From the NCBI RefSeq assembly GCF_023078475.1, contig NZ_CP095741.1, positions 2,852,001-2,916,000 of the forward strand: a stretch of 64,000 nucleotides of DNA, in the 5' to 3' direction. The position numbers and the translations under genes were made by a program. Below are positions 1 to 9,589 of this stretch, piece after piece. The notes beneath the pieces are model-generated. The model was not told where the DNA came from and searched no databases. It worked only from the letters and a program-made list of their open reading frames with translations. This stretch comes from Luteibacter aegosomaticola. Lineage in GTDB: Bacteria > Pseudomonadota > Gammaproteobacteria > Xanthomonadales > Rhodanobacteraceae. Within the stretch, counting starts at the first letter, position 1. The number at the start of each line of letters is the position of its first letter.

Positions 1-247
1 CAGTGCCCCCCTCCGGGCGTCCGTGCCCGGAACGGTCACGGATGTGCTGCGCCGACGTGGCGATGGAACGATGTCCGCATCCGTCCATGCGGAAGCCTGC
101 CCGGAGGGATGATCGGGGGGCCGGTGCTGGCTTCCGCCGCGCCAGCGCTTGGCAGCGGGCACACCGGACGCACCACGGGGAAGCGAGGACACGTGGCCAT
201 GGGCCTCTACCTCGCGCCCCGTCGGCCAACGGCACAGCGCACACCGA

Positions 248-625
248 TTATCGGGACTCCTCGTTGCCGGGCGAACTAGCGCCGTCGCCGACGGGGCCGC
301 TTCGGCCTTTTTTCACATATGCCTTCCTGATACGGTCGGGCTCTTTCTCGTCAAGCTGTACAAGATGAGCAACGCCCTGTTCGTGCGCTTCAGCGCGTTG
401 ATCAGTTCATCGAGTTTGATTTGCAGCGCTTCGGTGTCGCGATCCCGGATCGTCTGAGTAAAAACACCATCGAGGAGATTACGATGGTCGTGCCGGTGTA
501 AATGACCAACTGCCAAGTGTCCCCAATCCCGAAAACGGGCTACTGGCGGCCCACACGATGACCACACCCGCAGCCAGGGCCAACGTGATGGGCTCTCCAG
601 CGGCCTTGGAGGCCTCCATCACCAT
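248..625 (-). pseudogene. Low-affinity iron permease family protein, frameshifted
   Basis: Pieces of one small membrane protein lie in three successive frames on the minus strand. The start region reads MVMEASKAAGEPITLALA, then the frame moves to PVFGIGDTWQLVIYTGTTIV, then to DTEALQIKLDELINALKR, and finally to VQLDEKEPDRIRKAYVKKG before a stop. Together they follow the order of the low-affinity iron permease family (two membrane helices, then the RDTEALQLKLDEL segment). At least three frameshifts break it, so no full protein can be made. The family link rests on recognised motifs; the true start is uncertain. Confidence 0.75.
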
Positions 626-773
626 CCGGGGGAACCTGCTTCGCGTACGCGTGCCATGGGTGCATCGCAGAACGACGGCGACCACCGTCGCCACGCCGCA
701 TGGGGAAGGAGGGCGCGGCGTTAGACTTCCCTTTGCGCACTGGGCGTAAAGGAACCAGATCAAGGAGTTCCCC

Positions 774-1250
774 ATGAATGATGTCCTGAACCTCTCGTCC
801 GCCTGGTGGACATTCGTAGTTCGTGGCGCCGTGACCTACCTAGGACTTCTGACCCTAATGCGACTTGCCGGCAAACGTAGTTTCGGTGAATTATCGGCGT
901 TCGATGTGGTCGTTATCGCACTGGCCGGGGGTACCCTGCGCACCGCTATCATCGGCGAAGACCAGGGCATGCTTGGCCCTTTCCTCGGGGTCGCCGGCAT
1001 TCTTGCGACGGACAAGGCCATCGCCTGGCTCTCCACCCGGGTCCCCTGGTTCAATCGTCTCGTAGAGGGCTTTCCATCGTTGCTCGTACGCGATGGCCGG
1101 CGCGACCCTACCGTAATGCGCCGCCAGAGCCTCACCGATGCGGCGCTGGATCGCGCGTTGCATGCGGCCGGGCTTGAGGATGAGCAGGACGTCGTCGCAG
1201 GTCGGCTGGAGCCAAACGGCAAAATCACCTTAGTGCGCCGCTCCCGCTAG
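774..1250 (+). CDS. DUF421 (YetF/YkjA-type) membrane protein
   Basis: A 158-residue protein with three hydrophobic segments (about residues 12-30, 42-60 and 64-82) followed by a cytoplasmic domain ending in RLEPNGKITLVRR, which is typical of DUF421/YetF proteins. The conserved RLAGKRSFGELSAFDVVV segment after the first helix is clear. AAGGAG lies just upstream of the ATG. The biochemical role is unknown; relatives are stress- or sporulation-associated membrane proteins. A decayed copy of its C-terminus occurs at about 27.4 kb. Confidence 0.9.
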   Translation: MNDVLNLSSAWWTFVVRGAVTYLGLLTLMRLAGKRSFGELSAFDVVVIALAGGTLRTAIIGEDQGMLGPFLGVAGILATDKAIAWLSTRVPWFNRLVEGFPSLLVRDGRRDPTVMRRQSLTDAALDRALHAAGLEDEQDVVAGRLEPNGKITLVRRSR

Positions 1251-1382
1251 CGGGCTCGTGCATGCCTATCAGCACGTTGTACATCTCGTCTTTCAATCAC
1301 GCGAGACCGAATGGACAAGCCACACGCCGTTGAGCGTATTGCCGGAGATCCGCACGCGAACGACATGACGGACGCGCTGAGC

Positions 1383-1742
1383 TTACACAAGGCCTTGACG
1401 ACCGCAGCACTTCCCATAGGCATTTTCAATGCGGGGAACAAGGGCGTAGCGTGGCGGGATGCTTTCAGCCGTGAGCGCGGTGACGAACACACAAGGCACG
1501 CATTGACCCTCGAGCTCGTCCAACAGACCATATGCGGTCTTTCCGTACACATTGATGCCAAGCAAGGCCCCGTCCAAATCATTGCCGCCTGCAACGCTGT
1601 CGCGGCGTCTTCGAGATTTGATACAGGACCGGCCACATGGGCACCCAGAAACACAAGCAGGTCCGTCAGGGCACCAGCGACAAGATAGTCGTCTTCGACA
1701 ACCAGGTAAGTAACGTCGACCCGCCAACGTCTGGGTGCGCAT
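1383..1742 (-). pseudogene. Single-domain response regulator, frameshifted
   Basis: A receiver domain can be rebuilt from three frames: MRTQTLAGRRYL, then VVEDDYLVAGALTDLLVFLG, then DGALLGINVYGKTAYGLLDE and SIPPRYALVPRIEN. The first break coincides with a 4-base tandem duplication (TTACTTAC) where the family reads RRYLVVED. The second falls near GCGGCAATG. The segment matches stand-alone receiver proteins in which the phosphoacceptor sits in LDINV; here that Asp is replaced by Gly (LLGINV). It is non-functional as it stands. There is no output domain. Confidence 0.75.
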
Positions 1743-2064
1743 GGAGCGTCGCTCCTGACGTGAGCAGACCCTCAGCCTGCCCCACTGCGCGACGCGAGAT
1801 GTGAACGGAAAGTGATGGCATGCATTCGGTGCCGGAAGGATCGTCACTTCTGCCATATTCCCTACCCGCGCGTCGCGCATGACGTGTTCATATCGGCGTG
1901 ATTTGCCTTCTCCCAAACGTTAAAGGCGCGGGCTGCCGTAGGATTGGCTGAGACATCTGTTCCGACGACCAAGTTCATGGCTTGCCATACACCCTCGTCA
2001 CACAAGGTCGATGTAGGCTCCAGAGCGGGCACAACATTCATTCATGCGAAGAGGAGGCCCGCCC
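1743..2064. other. Intergenic, nothing recognised
   Basis: No coding signal, RNA gene or clear repeat was recognised. The promoter of the downstream DUF6496 gene probably lies in its right part. Confidence 0.4.
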
Positions 2065-2571
2065 ATGCCTGAGAGAAAAACCATTGCCAAGGCCGCCGAA
2101 GACAAACGCAAAGGCAAATCCGCATCGACGCAGGCAGGCGAATTTGTCCACGAGCAAATCGAACACATCCGTAAAGGAAAGCATGGGGCGCGCTCGACCA
2201 AGCAAGCCATCGCGATAGGCTTGTCGGAGGCACGCCGGGCTGGTGTTCAGGCCACGCCAAAAAAGACGGCCAGCAAGGCCACGAAGAAGAAGGCAACCCG
2301 AGAGAGCATGATCGCGACGAAGCGCTCGTCCGGGGCAACGACCGAGAAATCCGCGACCCGGAAAAAGGCCGCAACCGGCGCCCTCAAACGAGAAGGCACC
2401 ACGGCCGTGTCAAAGCGCGCCCTGTCTGCTCATGCCAAGAAAAGTGCGGCCAAACGCACCTCGGTAAGCAAGTCGGCGGCGGCGAAAAAGGCAGCGAAGA
2501 CCAAGGGCCCCGCCGTACGCAAGGCTGCAGCAAAAAAGGCAGCTCGGACGCGTGCGCGCAAAACGTCCTAG
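2065..2571 (+). CDS. DUF6496 / histone H1-like Lys-Ala-rich protein
   Basis: The N-terminal ~60 residues carry the DUF6496 pattern (ERKTIAKAAEDKRKGKSAST ... HIRKGKHGARSTKQAIAIGL). After that comes a ~100-residue tail of KKAA/KKSAAKR repeats like the C-terminal domain of bacterial histone H1-like proteins. It is probably a nucleoid- or nucleic-acid-binding protein. An earlier in-frame ATG exists at 2044, but GAGGAGG at 2050-2056 fits the ATG at 2065, which also begins the conserved domain. No operon partner is evident. Confidence 0.85.
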   Translation: MPERKTIAKAAEDKRKGKSASTQAGEFVHEQIEHIRKGKHGARSTKQAIAIGLSEARRAGVQATPKKTASKATKKKATRESMIATKRSSGATTEKSATRKKAATGALKREGTTAVSKRALSAHAKKSAAKRTSVSKSAAAKKAAKTKGPAVRKAAAKKAARTRARKTS

Positions 2572-3266
2572 TCCGCCATCCTCGTTGGCCGGAACGATCG
2601 TTTCGCGTACAGCAGGCTTCAATTGGTCGGCGACATTGTTCAATTCGGTCGTCGTGCCCAGTCGCCCCACCCCGCCAGTTAACTCGACCAAAGCACAAAC
2701 CAGAACGACCGGTCTTCCCCTGACCTCCAGTGGTTGTCGCCGAGTTCGTCATCGAACCGGCATCCGGTCAGGCGGCCGCTCGAGACATGGAGGTTGACGG
2801 CGGCGTTGCGCGTTGAGAGGTCGCGGGCTTGGCGAGAATCGGCGGCAAATCGCGCAGCGGAGGCCTAGGTCCACATCCGTCGCACCCAGCCGGTGGTGTC
2901 CGATACGAGGCAAGTAGCCGCGCGCAGGTAGCCCTGCGGTGCGGTGCCGGCGAGAAAGGCTCGGCGATTTTTCCACTGGGGCTGCCGACCAACAGCAGGA
3001 GAGGGTCACACGCCATGTTGCCTCGGAGTGCCGCACTCACTACGAACACCGAGTAGCGGGCTTCGGTAGAACGTCAGGATGCCCGATGAGGGCAGGCACG
3101 TCCCCCTGATTGCCGTGCCACGCGAAATCGAAGAGTCGTTGAAAGAATGGGACACGCGCGTTTTCAGGTCAGGGCACGATGGCGTCGCGCAAGGCCATCG
3201 CCAGGCTACCGGGTCGCCGTGTTCTGCGTCGCGCACTACCATGGATGTCATCTTCCGGGAACTGAC
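2572..3266. other. Intergenic, nothing recognised
   Basis: Open frames exist on both strands but none has a convincing ribosome site or family motif. Promoter elements for the family A gene that follows may lie at the right end. Confidence 0.35.
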
Positions 3267-3539
3267 ATGACACTTGAGGATGTGATTGCCGCTGCCACAC
3301 AGCTGGCTGCCGCCGTCGAAGCAGGGGATGACAGAGAGGCTCGCTTTCTGGCCATCGACGTCGCAAAGCTTGCTGGCCGAGCCGAACTCCAAACGGTCGC
3401 CCTGGCGGCGCAACGCGTGGTCAATGCGCTGTCTGAAGAGTCGACTGAGCAGGACGATCTCGGCGTGGCGATGATCGTGCTCGCGGATGAAATCGCCCTC
3501 CTGATTCATGGCGCGAACGCCCCAGATGAGGAAGGCTAG
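3267..3539 (+). CDS. Family A small helical protein (copy A1)
   Basis: A 90-residue Ala/Leu-rich protein predicted to be almost all helix (TLEDVIAAATQLAAAVEAGD ... VAKLAGRAELQTVALAAQRV ... DLGVAMIVLADEIALLIHG). It shares its layout with four other loci here (9233, 27563, 28538, 35339): a helix, then a segment of the type DVxxLAxxxxLxxVxxAxxxVxxAL, then a last helix. The layout resembles histidine phosphotransfer (Hpt) four-helix proteins, but the active His is missing. GGGA precedes the ATG. The function is unknown and the Hpt likeness is inference. Confidence 0.65.
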   Translation: MTLEDVIAAATQLAAAVEAGDDREARFLAIDVAKLAGRAELQTVALAAQRVVNALSEESTEQDDLGVAMIVLADEIALLIHGANAPDEEG

Positions 3540-3910
3540 GTTTCGATCGGATCTGCCGCCCGGCGGAGGACGGGCCGGGCCGGGCACTGACCTTGGCAAA
3601 CCCTTCTGCGTCCGCCACCCTCCCGCCGCCATGCGCGAGCATCGCACGATTCCAGCGCCTCCTTCCGGTCGCGCTGGCGTCCCTGCAGTTCAAGGATGAC
3701 CGGTCCCTCCGCCTGACCTCACGGGCAGGCGGAGGGGTTATTGGAGCTTGGGCCAGGTGCCCGACAGCCAGTGACCATCGGGACCGTCAGGAGCAGGAGC
3801 GACCTCATTGGGTCCACACCTGTCCGACCGGGCTGACCCATCGTAGGATTCGACGCTGCGCCGTGGAGGGTGCCGAGCAGCCGGCCGAATTGGAGAGAAC
3901 CGGCAATGAC

Positions 3911-4020
3911 CGATCCCGCCCTTCGGACACCCCAGCCGCGCGAACGGGCGCATGGCGTGCCGTAGGTAGGTCACCAGCAGCCCATGCCTCTCGGCGACGC
4001 GGACCCGCCTACTCCAGAAG
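3911..4020. repeat. Dispersed intergenic repeat R, copy 1
   Basis: About 100 bases beginning CCTTCGGACACCCC and containing GCGCGAACGG, GCGCATGGCG, GGTCACCAGC and CTCGGCGACGCGGACC. A close copy (roughly 80% identical by eye) lies at 9590-9700. Both follow a family A gene. Nature unknown: it could be a structured RNA, or the decayed end of a gene on the minus strand, where both copies read LVTYL. Confidence 0.6.
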
Positions 4021-4171
4021 TCAAGCGGGCCGTTTTTAAGACCGGCGGCATGCCGCGCGAGCGCACCCCACCGGCCCGAGTTCCGTCCGAGATACCGCGC
4101 CGCCTGCCGTGCCAACGTGCGATCGAGGGCGAAGGGTTCGCTGCGATGGTGACCTGCGCGGGCCGACAGTT

Positions 4172-4459
4172 CTACTTCAAGTTGTCTTTCGCGCCCAAGG
4201 GAACCACCGCACCCTCGCGACGCTCGACGGACTCGGCATGTCGCACGCCGGAGGCGCGAGGTTTCGAAGGCGTCGTGCGGCCGAGAGTAATATTTTTGGA
4301 GGCGCGCACTTCGCGATTGGCAAAGGTCCAAATCTCGCCGGTCTCGGTGACGAAGACCGTCCAATATAGGTCCGACTCAGGACCGTAGTCGATAAGAAAA
4401 TGAGCGAAGCCTTCGCCCTTCGGGGTGTTGAGCGGCAGCGGAGGATTAAGTTGAAGCAT
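4172..4459 (-). CDS. Conserved hypothetical protein
   Basis: A 95-residue soluble protein starting MLQLNPPLPLNTPKGEGFAH and containing DLYWTVFVTETGEIWTFANR and EVRASKNITLGR. This pattern is familiar from short uncharacterised proteobacterial proteins. The ATG at 4459 was chosen because the conserved part begins there and AAGGGCGG lies upstream; the longer frame adds only non-conserved residues. It overlaps the end of the upstream small gene by 14 bases, which suggests translational coupling. Function unknown. Confidence 0.7.
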   Translation of the reverse strand: MLQLNPPLPLNTPKGEGFAHFLIDYGPESDLYWTVFVTETGEIWTFANREVRASKNITLGRTTPSKPRASGVRHAESVERREGAVVPLGAKDNLK

Positions 4460-4616
4460 GGGATTGGCCGCCCTTTTGCGTATGGTTGTCTTCACCACTG
4501 CCGTCCACCGGATCTCCTGAAGCGTCCGTGTCGCGCGGCCGAGTAGGATTGTTCGAGCTATTGGGCGCGTCGTTTTGCCCTGGGTGCTTTTGTGGTGCGT
4601 TCTTTTCGTTTGCCAT
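4446..4616 (-). CDS. Small hydrophilic hypothetical protein
   Basis: A 56-residue, Asn/Gly/Pro/Asp-rich, probably disordered protein (ANEKNAPQKHPGQNDAPN ... EDNHTQKGGQSHAST). A strong ribosome site (CGGAGGAAACA) directly precedes the ATG at 4616, so this start is preferred over the longer frame. It is the first gene of a two-gene overlapping unit with the gene ending at 4172. Function unknown. Confidence 0.6.
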   Translation of the reverse strand: MANEKNAPQKHPGQNDAPNSSNNPTRPRDTDASGDPVDGSGEDNHTQKGGQSHAST

Positions 4617-5014
4617 TGTTTCCTCCGTCAGCAAGCGGCCAGACTCCGGGGGAAGCGCTGAAGGCGTGGTGCGGGTCTCGTGACGGGCGTGTTGACGGTA
4701 GGGGTACCGAGACGCGCTCGACTTTGCCGTTGCGCGATGTTGAACAGACTGCCCACCATCGCCGACGACCGGTCCTTGCCGACTGCGGCTCATCGATTGG
4801 CCGCACCCATCTTATGAGTCGCCTGCCCGAGGATTATGGAACAACGCATCCGGCCAAGACTCTTGCGCGTCACATCCAGCGTCAGATTCCATCACATGAA
4901 AAAATCTTCACAAAAGTGAAGGTCGCTGGGAGTGATCCGTCGCTCCGCGGAGGATCCCTCAAGTGCTGCACCCAAGTGCCGATAAGCAACCGCATCGAAG
5001 AACGAGAATGACGA
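4617..5014. other. Intergenic, divergent promoter region
   Basis: Lies between a leftward gene pair and a rightward secreted-protein gene, so it should hold divergent promoters. No operator or RNA was recognised. Confidence 0.35.
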
Positions 5015-5374
5015 ATGCGGTTCTGGATGAGCGTGGCCATGGGAGCGTTCTCGTGGATCGTATGTGCGTGTTCCGACGGGCGAAAATTGCATTTTGCCAG
5101 TCAGCCTCCGGCAGCGCCAGCTGACATCCGGCTCGATGGAAGTGGCGGGGCGGTGACCTGGACGTGGGGAGGCGGGAACAAGTGGCAGAGGGTTATCGCC
5201 GTTAATGACAGCCGCGTGCGGCAGGCTGACAATGTACCCCGAGGCATCCTTCACATCACACTGGATGATGGCACCGAACTGCAGCTGGTTGAGCGGCAAA
5301 ACTTCCTGATCTGCGAGAAGGGTTGTGACCCGAAAGGAATGCCTCACACTTGGGCCGCGGCGACGGACGAGTAG
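5015..5374 (+). CDS. Hypothetical exported protein, possible lipoprotein
   Basis: A 119-residue protein with an N-terminal hydrophobic segment (MRFWMSVAMGAFSWIVCACS) that could be a signal peptide; the Cys residues at its end allow a lipoprotein cleavage site. The mature part has beta-type segments (AVTWTWGGGNKWQRVIAVND) and two Cys in LICEKGCDPKG. No family recognised. The ribosome site is weak. Confidence 0.6.
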   Translation: MRFWMSVAMGAFSWIVCACSDGRKLHFASQPPAAPADIRLDGSGGAVTWTWGGGNKWQRVIAVNDSRVRQADNVPRGILHITLDDGTELQLVERQNFLICEKGCDPKGMPHTWAAATDE

Positions 5375-5397
5375 ACGCGTCGATCGGGGAACTGCTG

Positions 5398-5436
5398 AAA
5401 AAAAAGCCGGCGACAGTGTGTGAGCGTTGCCGGCTT
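5398..5436 (-). terminator. Intrinsic terminator (leftward)
   Basis: Inverted repeat AAGCCGGC ... GCCGGCTT, followed on the minus strand by eight U. It could end an unrecognised leftward transcript. Its other face lies just past the gene ending at 5374. Confidence 0.6.
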
Positions 5437-5717
5437 GCCCTGGGAGTGGCCAACATAAACGATCCGCGCAGGAGGTCACGGTCGAACCATTTGTCGTTTC
5501 CGGGCGAACCAGTGCCCACCTGTCAACGCACTTAGCTCAATGGGTTCGCTGTCGCTGCGATGTAGTCAGATCCGTCACGAGCGCCGCGACCCATGTGAAG
5601 GTGATTGTGCCTCTTCGAGCGGCCACCAGTGTTTTTGTCATCGTCGCCTCAGCTTCACAGCTTTTTCTTATTCGAAGACGTCAAGCTTGCGCACCCTTTA
5701 ACTTCGGAGAGCACAAG

Positions 5718-6179
5718 ATGACTGCCTCGAACGACCACGACATCAAGATCCTAAACGGCCTCATCGAGGCGACGATCGACAGTGCTGATGGCTATACCGA
5801 AGCGGCGAAGGAAGCTGACAACTCGCGCTACACCTCTATATTTCAGCAGCGTGCGACTGAACGCCGCCAGGTCACCCAACTCCTTCAGCAGCACGTTCGC
5901 GCCTTGGGCGGCACTCCCGAGGACGACGGCACGGTCCTTGCGAAGGCCCACCGTGTGTTCGTCGACTTGCGTTCCAAGATGACCTCCCATGAGGACACCG
6001 CTATTGTGGATGAAGTCGAGCGCGGCGAGGACCACATCAAGGGGAAATATGAGGACGCGCTCAAGGACAGTGATGTCACCGTAGGCACCCGCCGCGTCAT
6101 CGATGAGGCGTACGGCCCGGTGAAGAGCGGCCATGACCAGATGCGGGACCTAAAACATGCGCTACACGGTTCGAGGTGA
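5718..6179 (+). CDS. PA2169-family four-helix-bundle protein (DUF2383-type)
   Basis: A 153-residue all-helical protein: MTASNDHDIKILNGLIEATI, then DGYTEAAKEADN, RRQVTQLLQQHVRALGGTPE, and DEVERGEDHIKGKYEDALKD. This is the usual order of the PA2169/DUF2383 ferritin-like family, associated with stress responses. The start at 5718 follows GGAGAGCACAAG; the long upstream extension of the frame is not conserved. An inverted repeat lies directly behind the stop. The function in cells is not established. Confidence 0.88.
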   Translation: MTASNDHDIKILNGLIEATIDSADGYTEAAKEADNSRYTSIFQQRATERRQVTQLLQQHVRALGGTPEDDGTVLAKAHRVFVDLRSKMTSHEDTAIVDEVERGEDHIKGKYEDALKDSDVTVGTRRVIDEAYGPVKSGHDQMRDLKHALHGSR

Positions 6180-6184
6180 CGAGA

Positions 6185-6219
6185 AGGGCTCTCGCGGTGG
6201 CCTACTCCACGAGAGCCCT
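6185..6219 (+). terminator. Hairpin after PA2169-family gene
   Basis: AGGGCTCTCG and CGAGAGCCCT form a perfect 10-base stem six bases after the stop. There is no U-run, so it may protect the 3' end or be a weak terminator. Confidence 0.5.
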
Positions 6220-6952
6220 GCTTCGACAGCGGGGACGAGGTATGCGCGTGCTCGGGCGGGGAGCGCTCGGCAACGAATCAAGGCCGGTGCATTTAAGTGA
6301 GCACGGCGAAGTGCTGTCACCTATTTCCATGCGACCCAAACCTCCAGCGTGAGGTCGAAAATGTCGGTGAGTTCCCCATAAATTGCGGAGAGAGGGAGTC
6401 GGCGTCACCGCATTTGGCCGTGACGCGCCACCTACATCCTCAAAAGACTAACGAGGTCATCTGATACCTGCGGCATTTCCATCTAACGTTACTGCTTGCC
6501 ATGGCACATCACGAGATGTGGCGAGAACCCAACCGGATTGTCGTCTTGAGCTCCATACAGTGAAGGACCAGCAGCTGTAACAAGGTATTCTCGTTCCATA
6601 GCCAAGCTTGCCAGTGGCGCCGGCCTACCTCACCGCTGACGCCGCATCCAGGTCTTGTCGCTTTGCCACACGGAGCGCGCGCAGGAGATGTCCACGCCAT
6701 CCACAGGCGCCGCGGTAGGGTATTGCTCGAACTGCACCCGCGTCTCGATTTCGGGACGGCGTGGTTCGCATTGAAGGCGCTCGATGAACCTGACTACTCC
6801 GGCACCACCTCGGCGGCAGTTTCATCACGTATCTCCCGAACGTCAATCGATGATTCACAGACATATCAGAACCATCTCGTTCAACCACTCGCTACCTACG
6901 CGTGTATGGCGTTTTGGCGCCGTCGGATTTATATCGTGTCTGCAGTCCCGTG
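6220..6952. other. Intergenic, nothing recognised
   Basis: Visibly less GC-rich than its surroundings, particularly at 6780-6960. No gene, RNA or repeat could be supported. Confidence 0.35.
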
Positions 6953-7393
6953 TTAATTGTCCAAAACGGTGGCATGGCCGCCGTCCATCCATCCGACAGG
7001 CTTGTGCATTGTCCATTCCATCTCACGAGCAATCTCGTTGGAAATCGGATCACCGGTAACCAACGCTTTAAGGTCGTTGCCGCTTAGACCGCCCAAGATC
7101 TTGCCGAGTGCCCTCCATGAGTGGATGCCCTCCGCATCGAGTTCGTTTATAAGAACAAGCAGGCAAGCCCGGCGGCAAGCCTGGATGATGGGATCATGGA
7201 GATATATCCAATCTTCATTTTTCACGGAAATACAAGGGAGCGAACGTCGAGATCGCCATCTTACAATGATTGTCACCGACACAGTTTCAGCGGGCACCAC
7301 GCCTTGCGAATCATCGACTGAGACTCCGTTGCATCGCCCCAGGTAGGTGGGCATGGCGATTTCTATGGGACGATGCTTGAGGAGATAAGGCAA
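6953..7393 (-). CDS. Family B Cro/CI-like protein (copy B1), start uncertain
   Basis: The C-terminal 75 residues match the family B pattern: RRACLLVLINELDAEGIHSW, then GKILGGLSGNDLKALVTGD, then EIAREMEWTMHKPVGWMDGG. This resembles the DNA-binding half of phage-type repressors, which end in a helix plus GWLD. The other copies (10203, 21490, 49442) begin about 30 residues before this core; here an extra N-terminal ~60 residues has no counterpart and may be untranslated. Several ATG codons are possible and none has a good ribosome site. It may be a decaying copy. Confidence 0.5.
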   Translation of the reverse strand: MPYLLKHRPIEIAMPTYLGRCNGVSVDDSQGVVPAETVSVTIIVRWRSRRSLPCISVKNEDWIYLHDPIIQACRRACLLVLINELDAEGIHSWRALGKILGGLSGNDLKALVTGDPISNEIAREMEWTMHKPVGWMDGGHATVLDN

Positions 7394-8059
7394 GCCCGGT
7401 CGTTCGAGGGCACCTTTGGTGGACTGGTCCTCTCTGGCGGAATTGATCGACGTATCCGGGGCGCATTTCAGAACGATCCTGGCGCGCGGGAGTTCGACGA
7501 GTAGCTCGCGAATACAGGCCTGGGCACCTTGGTAGCTAGAAGGTATGACTGAGGATGAAGGAGTAGTACAAACGAAGGTTGAACGCGCCGCGACCGAGTA
7601 GGCGCTGGGCGATCGATCAATGCGCTTCGCGAAACGCAGGACCTGACCGGAAACTACACAGACCGGCGTCGCTAACTACGACCCTCTTCCCAGGTGGTCA
7701 GAAGTCGAGGGCCGTGATTGATTGTTTATGGGCCGATCTCAGCAACAAGCCTTAGCCATGCGATCTCCGTGCCGTTCGACCATGTGGATGCATAATCGTT
7801 TCGTTCGTGATCCCATACCGCGACTTTTACCAAGCGTCGAAGCGGGCTTTCGCTGTGATGCCCACCGAGAACATACAGGCCACGATGACCCACTCATATC
7901 CCTCGGCTTTGGGCGAAGATAGCGAGTGGATGATCCAGCGCCATTCTTCGTCCGAGGCCTACCCGATGGTCGGGATGAACACCGCTTTTCGCGGCGAAGC
8001 CCTGCCCCTCGAGTCGTCTCGACGGACATGATGATTTCAGCGAAGCCCGTTCGCTGCGA
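7394..8059. other. Intergenic, nothing recognised
   Basis: No supported gene. Open frames at 7739-8031 overlap on both strands and lack family motifs. Confidence 0.35.
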
Positions 8060-8509
8060 TCAATCAGATTCCGCTGGCAACGTCATCTGCTTGTCCGGAT
8101 TAGGCGCGCGATCGCTGCGAGTGAGCGGTGTCCCGCTCACTCGCGACGCCAGTACGCTCACGATGACTACCGTGGTGACGATCTTGTCCACCACGCCCAA
8201 CCGATCGCCCCGCCAGGAGCCGATGGCAAAGGGCCAGGAAGTTCAAGCTGCCTAACCCGCGGATACCGAACAAACCAATGAGGGGACCGGGGTGCCGCGG
8301 AACTAGCTGCCGATGGCCCCCAGCCGCACCGCAAACGGCCGAGCAACCAGCATTAAGGCCATGTCCACCGCCACGCCGGTCGAGCTCCAGGCCGACATCG
8401 CTACGGGGCCGACATCCAAAAGCGGCGCGGCCGCGATCAGGCGCTCTACGGTTTCCCAAACGACCGCGTGTCGGAAACCCCCGGCCCGCCATCCGGGCGG
8501 CCCCTTCAA
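8060..8509 (-). pseudogene. NhaP-type cation:proton antiporter, C-terminal remnant
   Basis: Three minus-strand frames together give the end of a monovalent cation:proton antiporter: ALMLVARPFAVRLGAI, then GLFGIRGLGSLNFLAL (compare WFGIRGIGSLYYL in the family), then KIVTTVVIVSVLASRVSGTPL (a variant of LTVVxxSIxxHGVSxTPL). At least two frameshifts separate them and most of the ~400-residue transport domain is missing. Confidence 0.7.
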
Positions 8510-8880
8510 TGCCCCCCGACACGCTCACTGCGGCTCATTGGGGGAACCGCAGGGCGAAATCCGCCGAGTCTGCCGGGCAGCCGTTCGCCGGGTGCCGACT
8601 CACAGAGAGCTCGACCCGGCACGAGCCCGCGCCAGCGGCAAAAGGCGGCAGTAAACCCGACGCATAAACGGCTTCGGAGAAGGCATCCACCTCGACCATG
8701 AGGCCCAATTCAGGAAGTCAGTGAGACTGACGTCCAAGTCGTGTGGCACAGGAGGGTGTCCAGCCCTCTCTGTTCGGGCTCCTCTCCAGAAATCTTGCGA
8801 TGAACCAACCCTGGTTTCACCCCGCCTTCCCGAGCGGTGGCCCACTTTGCGCACTGGTCTTGTATTGCAGCAGGCGGGCT
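8510..8880. other. Intergenic upstream of receiver gene
   Basis: No supported gene. It should contain the promoter of the receiver/family A pair that starts at 8881. Confidence 0.35.
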
Positions 8881-9243
8881 ATGAGGATCCAAGGTGTTCG
8901 ACTCCTGATCGTTGAGGACGACCCTACCCTTGGCGGGGTCTGGGCCGACATCATGGGAGACGCGGGCGCAGAGGTCGCCGGGCCCTGCCCCTCTGTGGTT
9001 CGGGCGCTTGAAGCCATCGATGAGTGCTCGCCGGCGGTCGCCATGCTCGATATCCATCTCCAAGATGGGACCTCCTTTCCTGCCGCCAAGGCGCTCACCG
9101 CGTCGCGGGTGCCCGTCCTGTTCGTGTCGTCGTGTGAACCGCAGGAGGTGCCGCCCGAGTTACGGGCGCGGCTTTACCTGCGCAAACCCCTGGCCGTCCG
9201 CGAGGTCATGGCGACCCTGCGGGAGTTGCCTCATGCCCTCTAG
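8881..9243 (+). CDS. Single-domain response regulator (CheY-like receiver)
   Basis: A 120-residue receiver domain: acidic pair in LLIVEDDPTLGG, phosphoacceptor Asp in AMLDIHLQDG, switch Ser in VLFVSS, Lys in YLRKPLAVREV. There is no output domain, so it must act through protein contacts. The start at 8881 gives the standard distance to the acidic pair. Its stop overlaps the start of the family A gene by 11 bases, which suggests coupled expression and joint function. Confidence 0.88.
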   Translation: MRIQGVRLLIVEDDPTLGGVWADIMGDAGAEVAGPCPSVVRALEAIDECSPAVAMLDIHLQDGTSFPAAKALTASRVPVLFVSSCEPQEVPPELRARLYLRKPLAVREVMATLRELPHAL

Positions 9244-9565
9244 CCGGACCGATTTGAAGGCATTGGACGCGCACGCTAAAGCGCAGGCGGCCCAACAGTT
9301 GGTCATTCCGCGGCTCATCGAGCAGACCATCGCGCTATCGGCGGCAGCCATCCAGCCTGCAAATCGGGCCTGTGCACACCGCGTAGCGTGTGACATTCGG
9401 GACTTGGCGTGGTCGGTGGGACTGGCGGGGTCGGGAGCGACTGCGGCGGTGTTGGCCCAACGCCTCTCCGATCCGTACGCCGACGAAGAGGAACTGACGA
9501 TGGCCTTACATGCCGTTTTCAACGAGGTCCACCGCGCGGCGTCCCGAACTGGCGGGGATCGGTAA
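9233..9565 (+). CDS. Family A small helical protein (copy A2), coupled to receiver
   Basis: A 110-residue helical protein (LKALDAHAKAQAAQQLVIPR ... DIRDLAWSVGLAGSGATAAV ... ELTMALHAVFNEVHRAA). It belongs to the same family as the proteins at 3267, 27563, 28538 and 35339. GGGAG sits seven bases before the ATG, and the gene starts inside the receiver gene. This pairing is the best clue to the family's role: it may be a partner of the receiver, perhaps an Hpt-like protein lacking the reactive His. That is inference. Repeat R follows 25 bases after the stop. Confidence 0.75.
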   Translation: MPSSRTDLKALDAHAKAQAAQQLVIPRLIEQTIALSAAAIQPANRACAHRVACDIRDLAWSVGLAGSGATAAVLAQRLSDPYADEEELTMALHAVFNEVHRAASRTGGDR

Positions 9566-9589
9566 CAACCGATTCCCCGCCCCCGCCTA

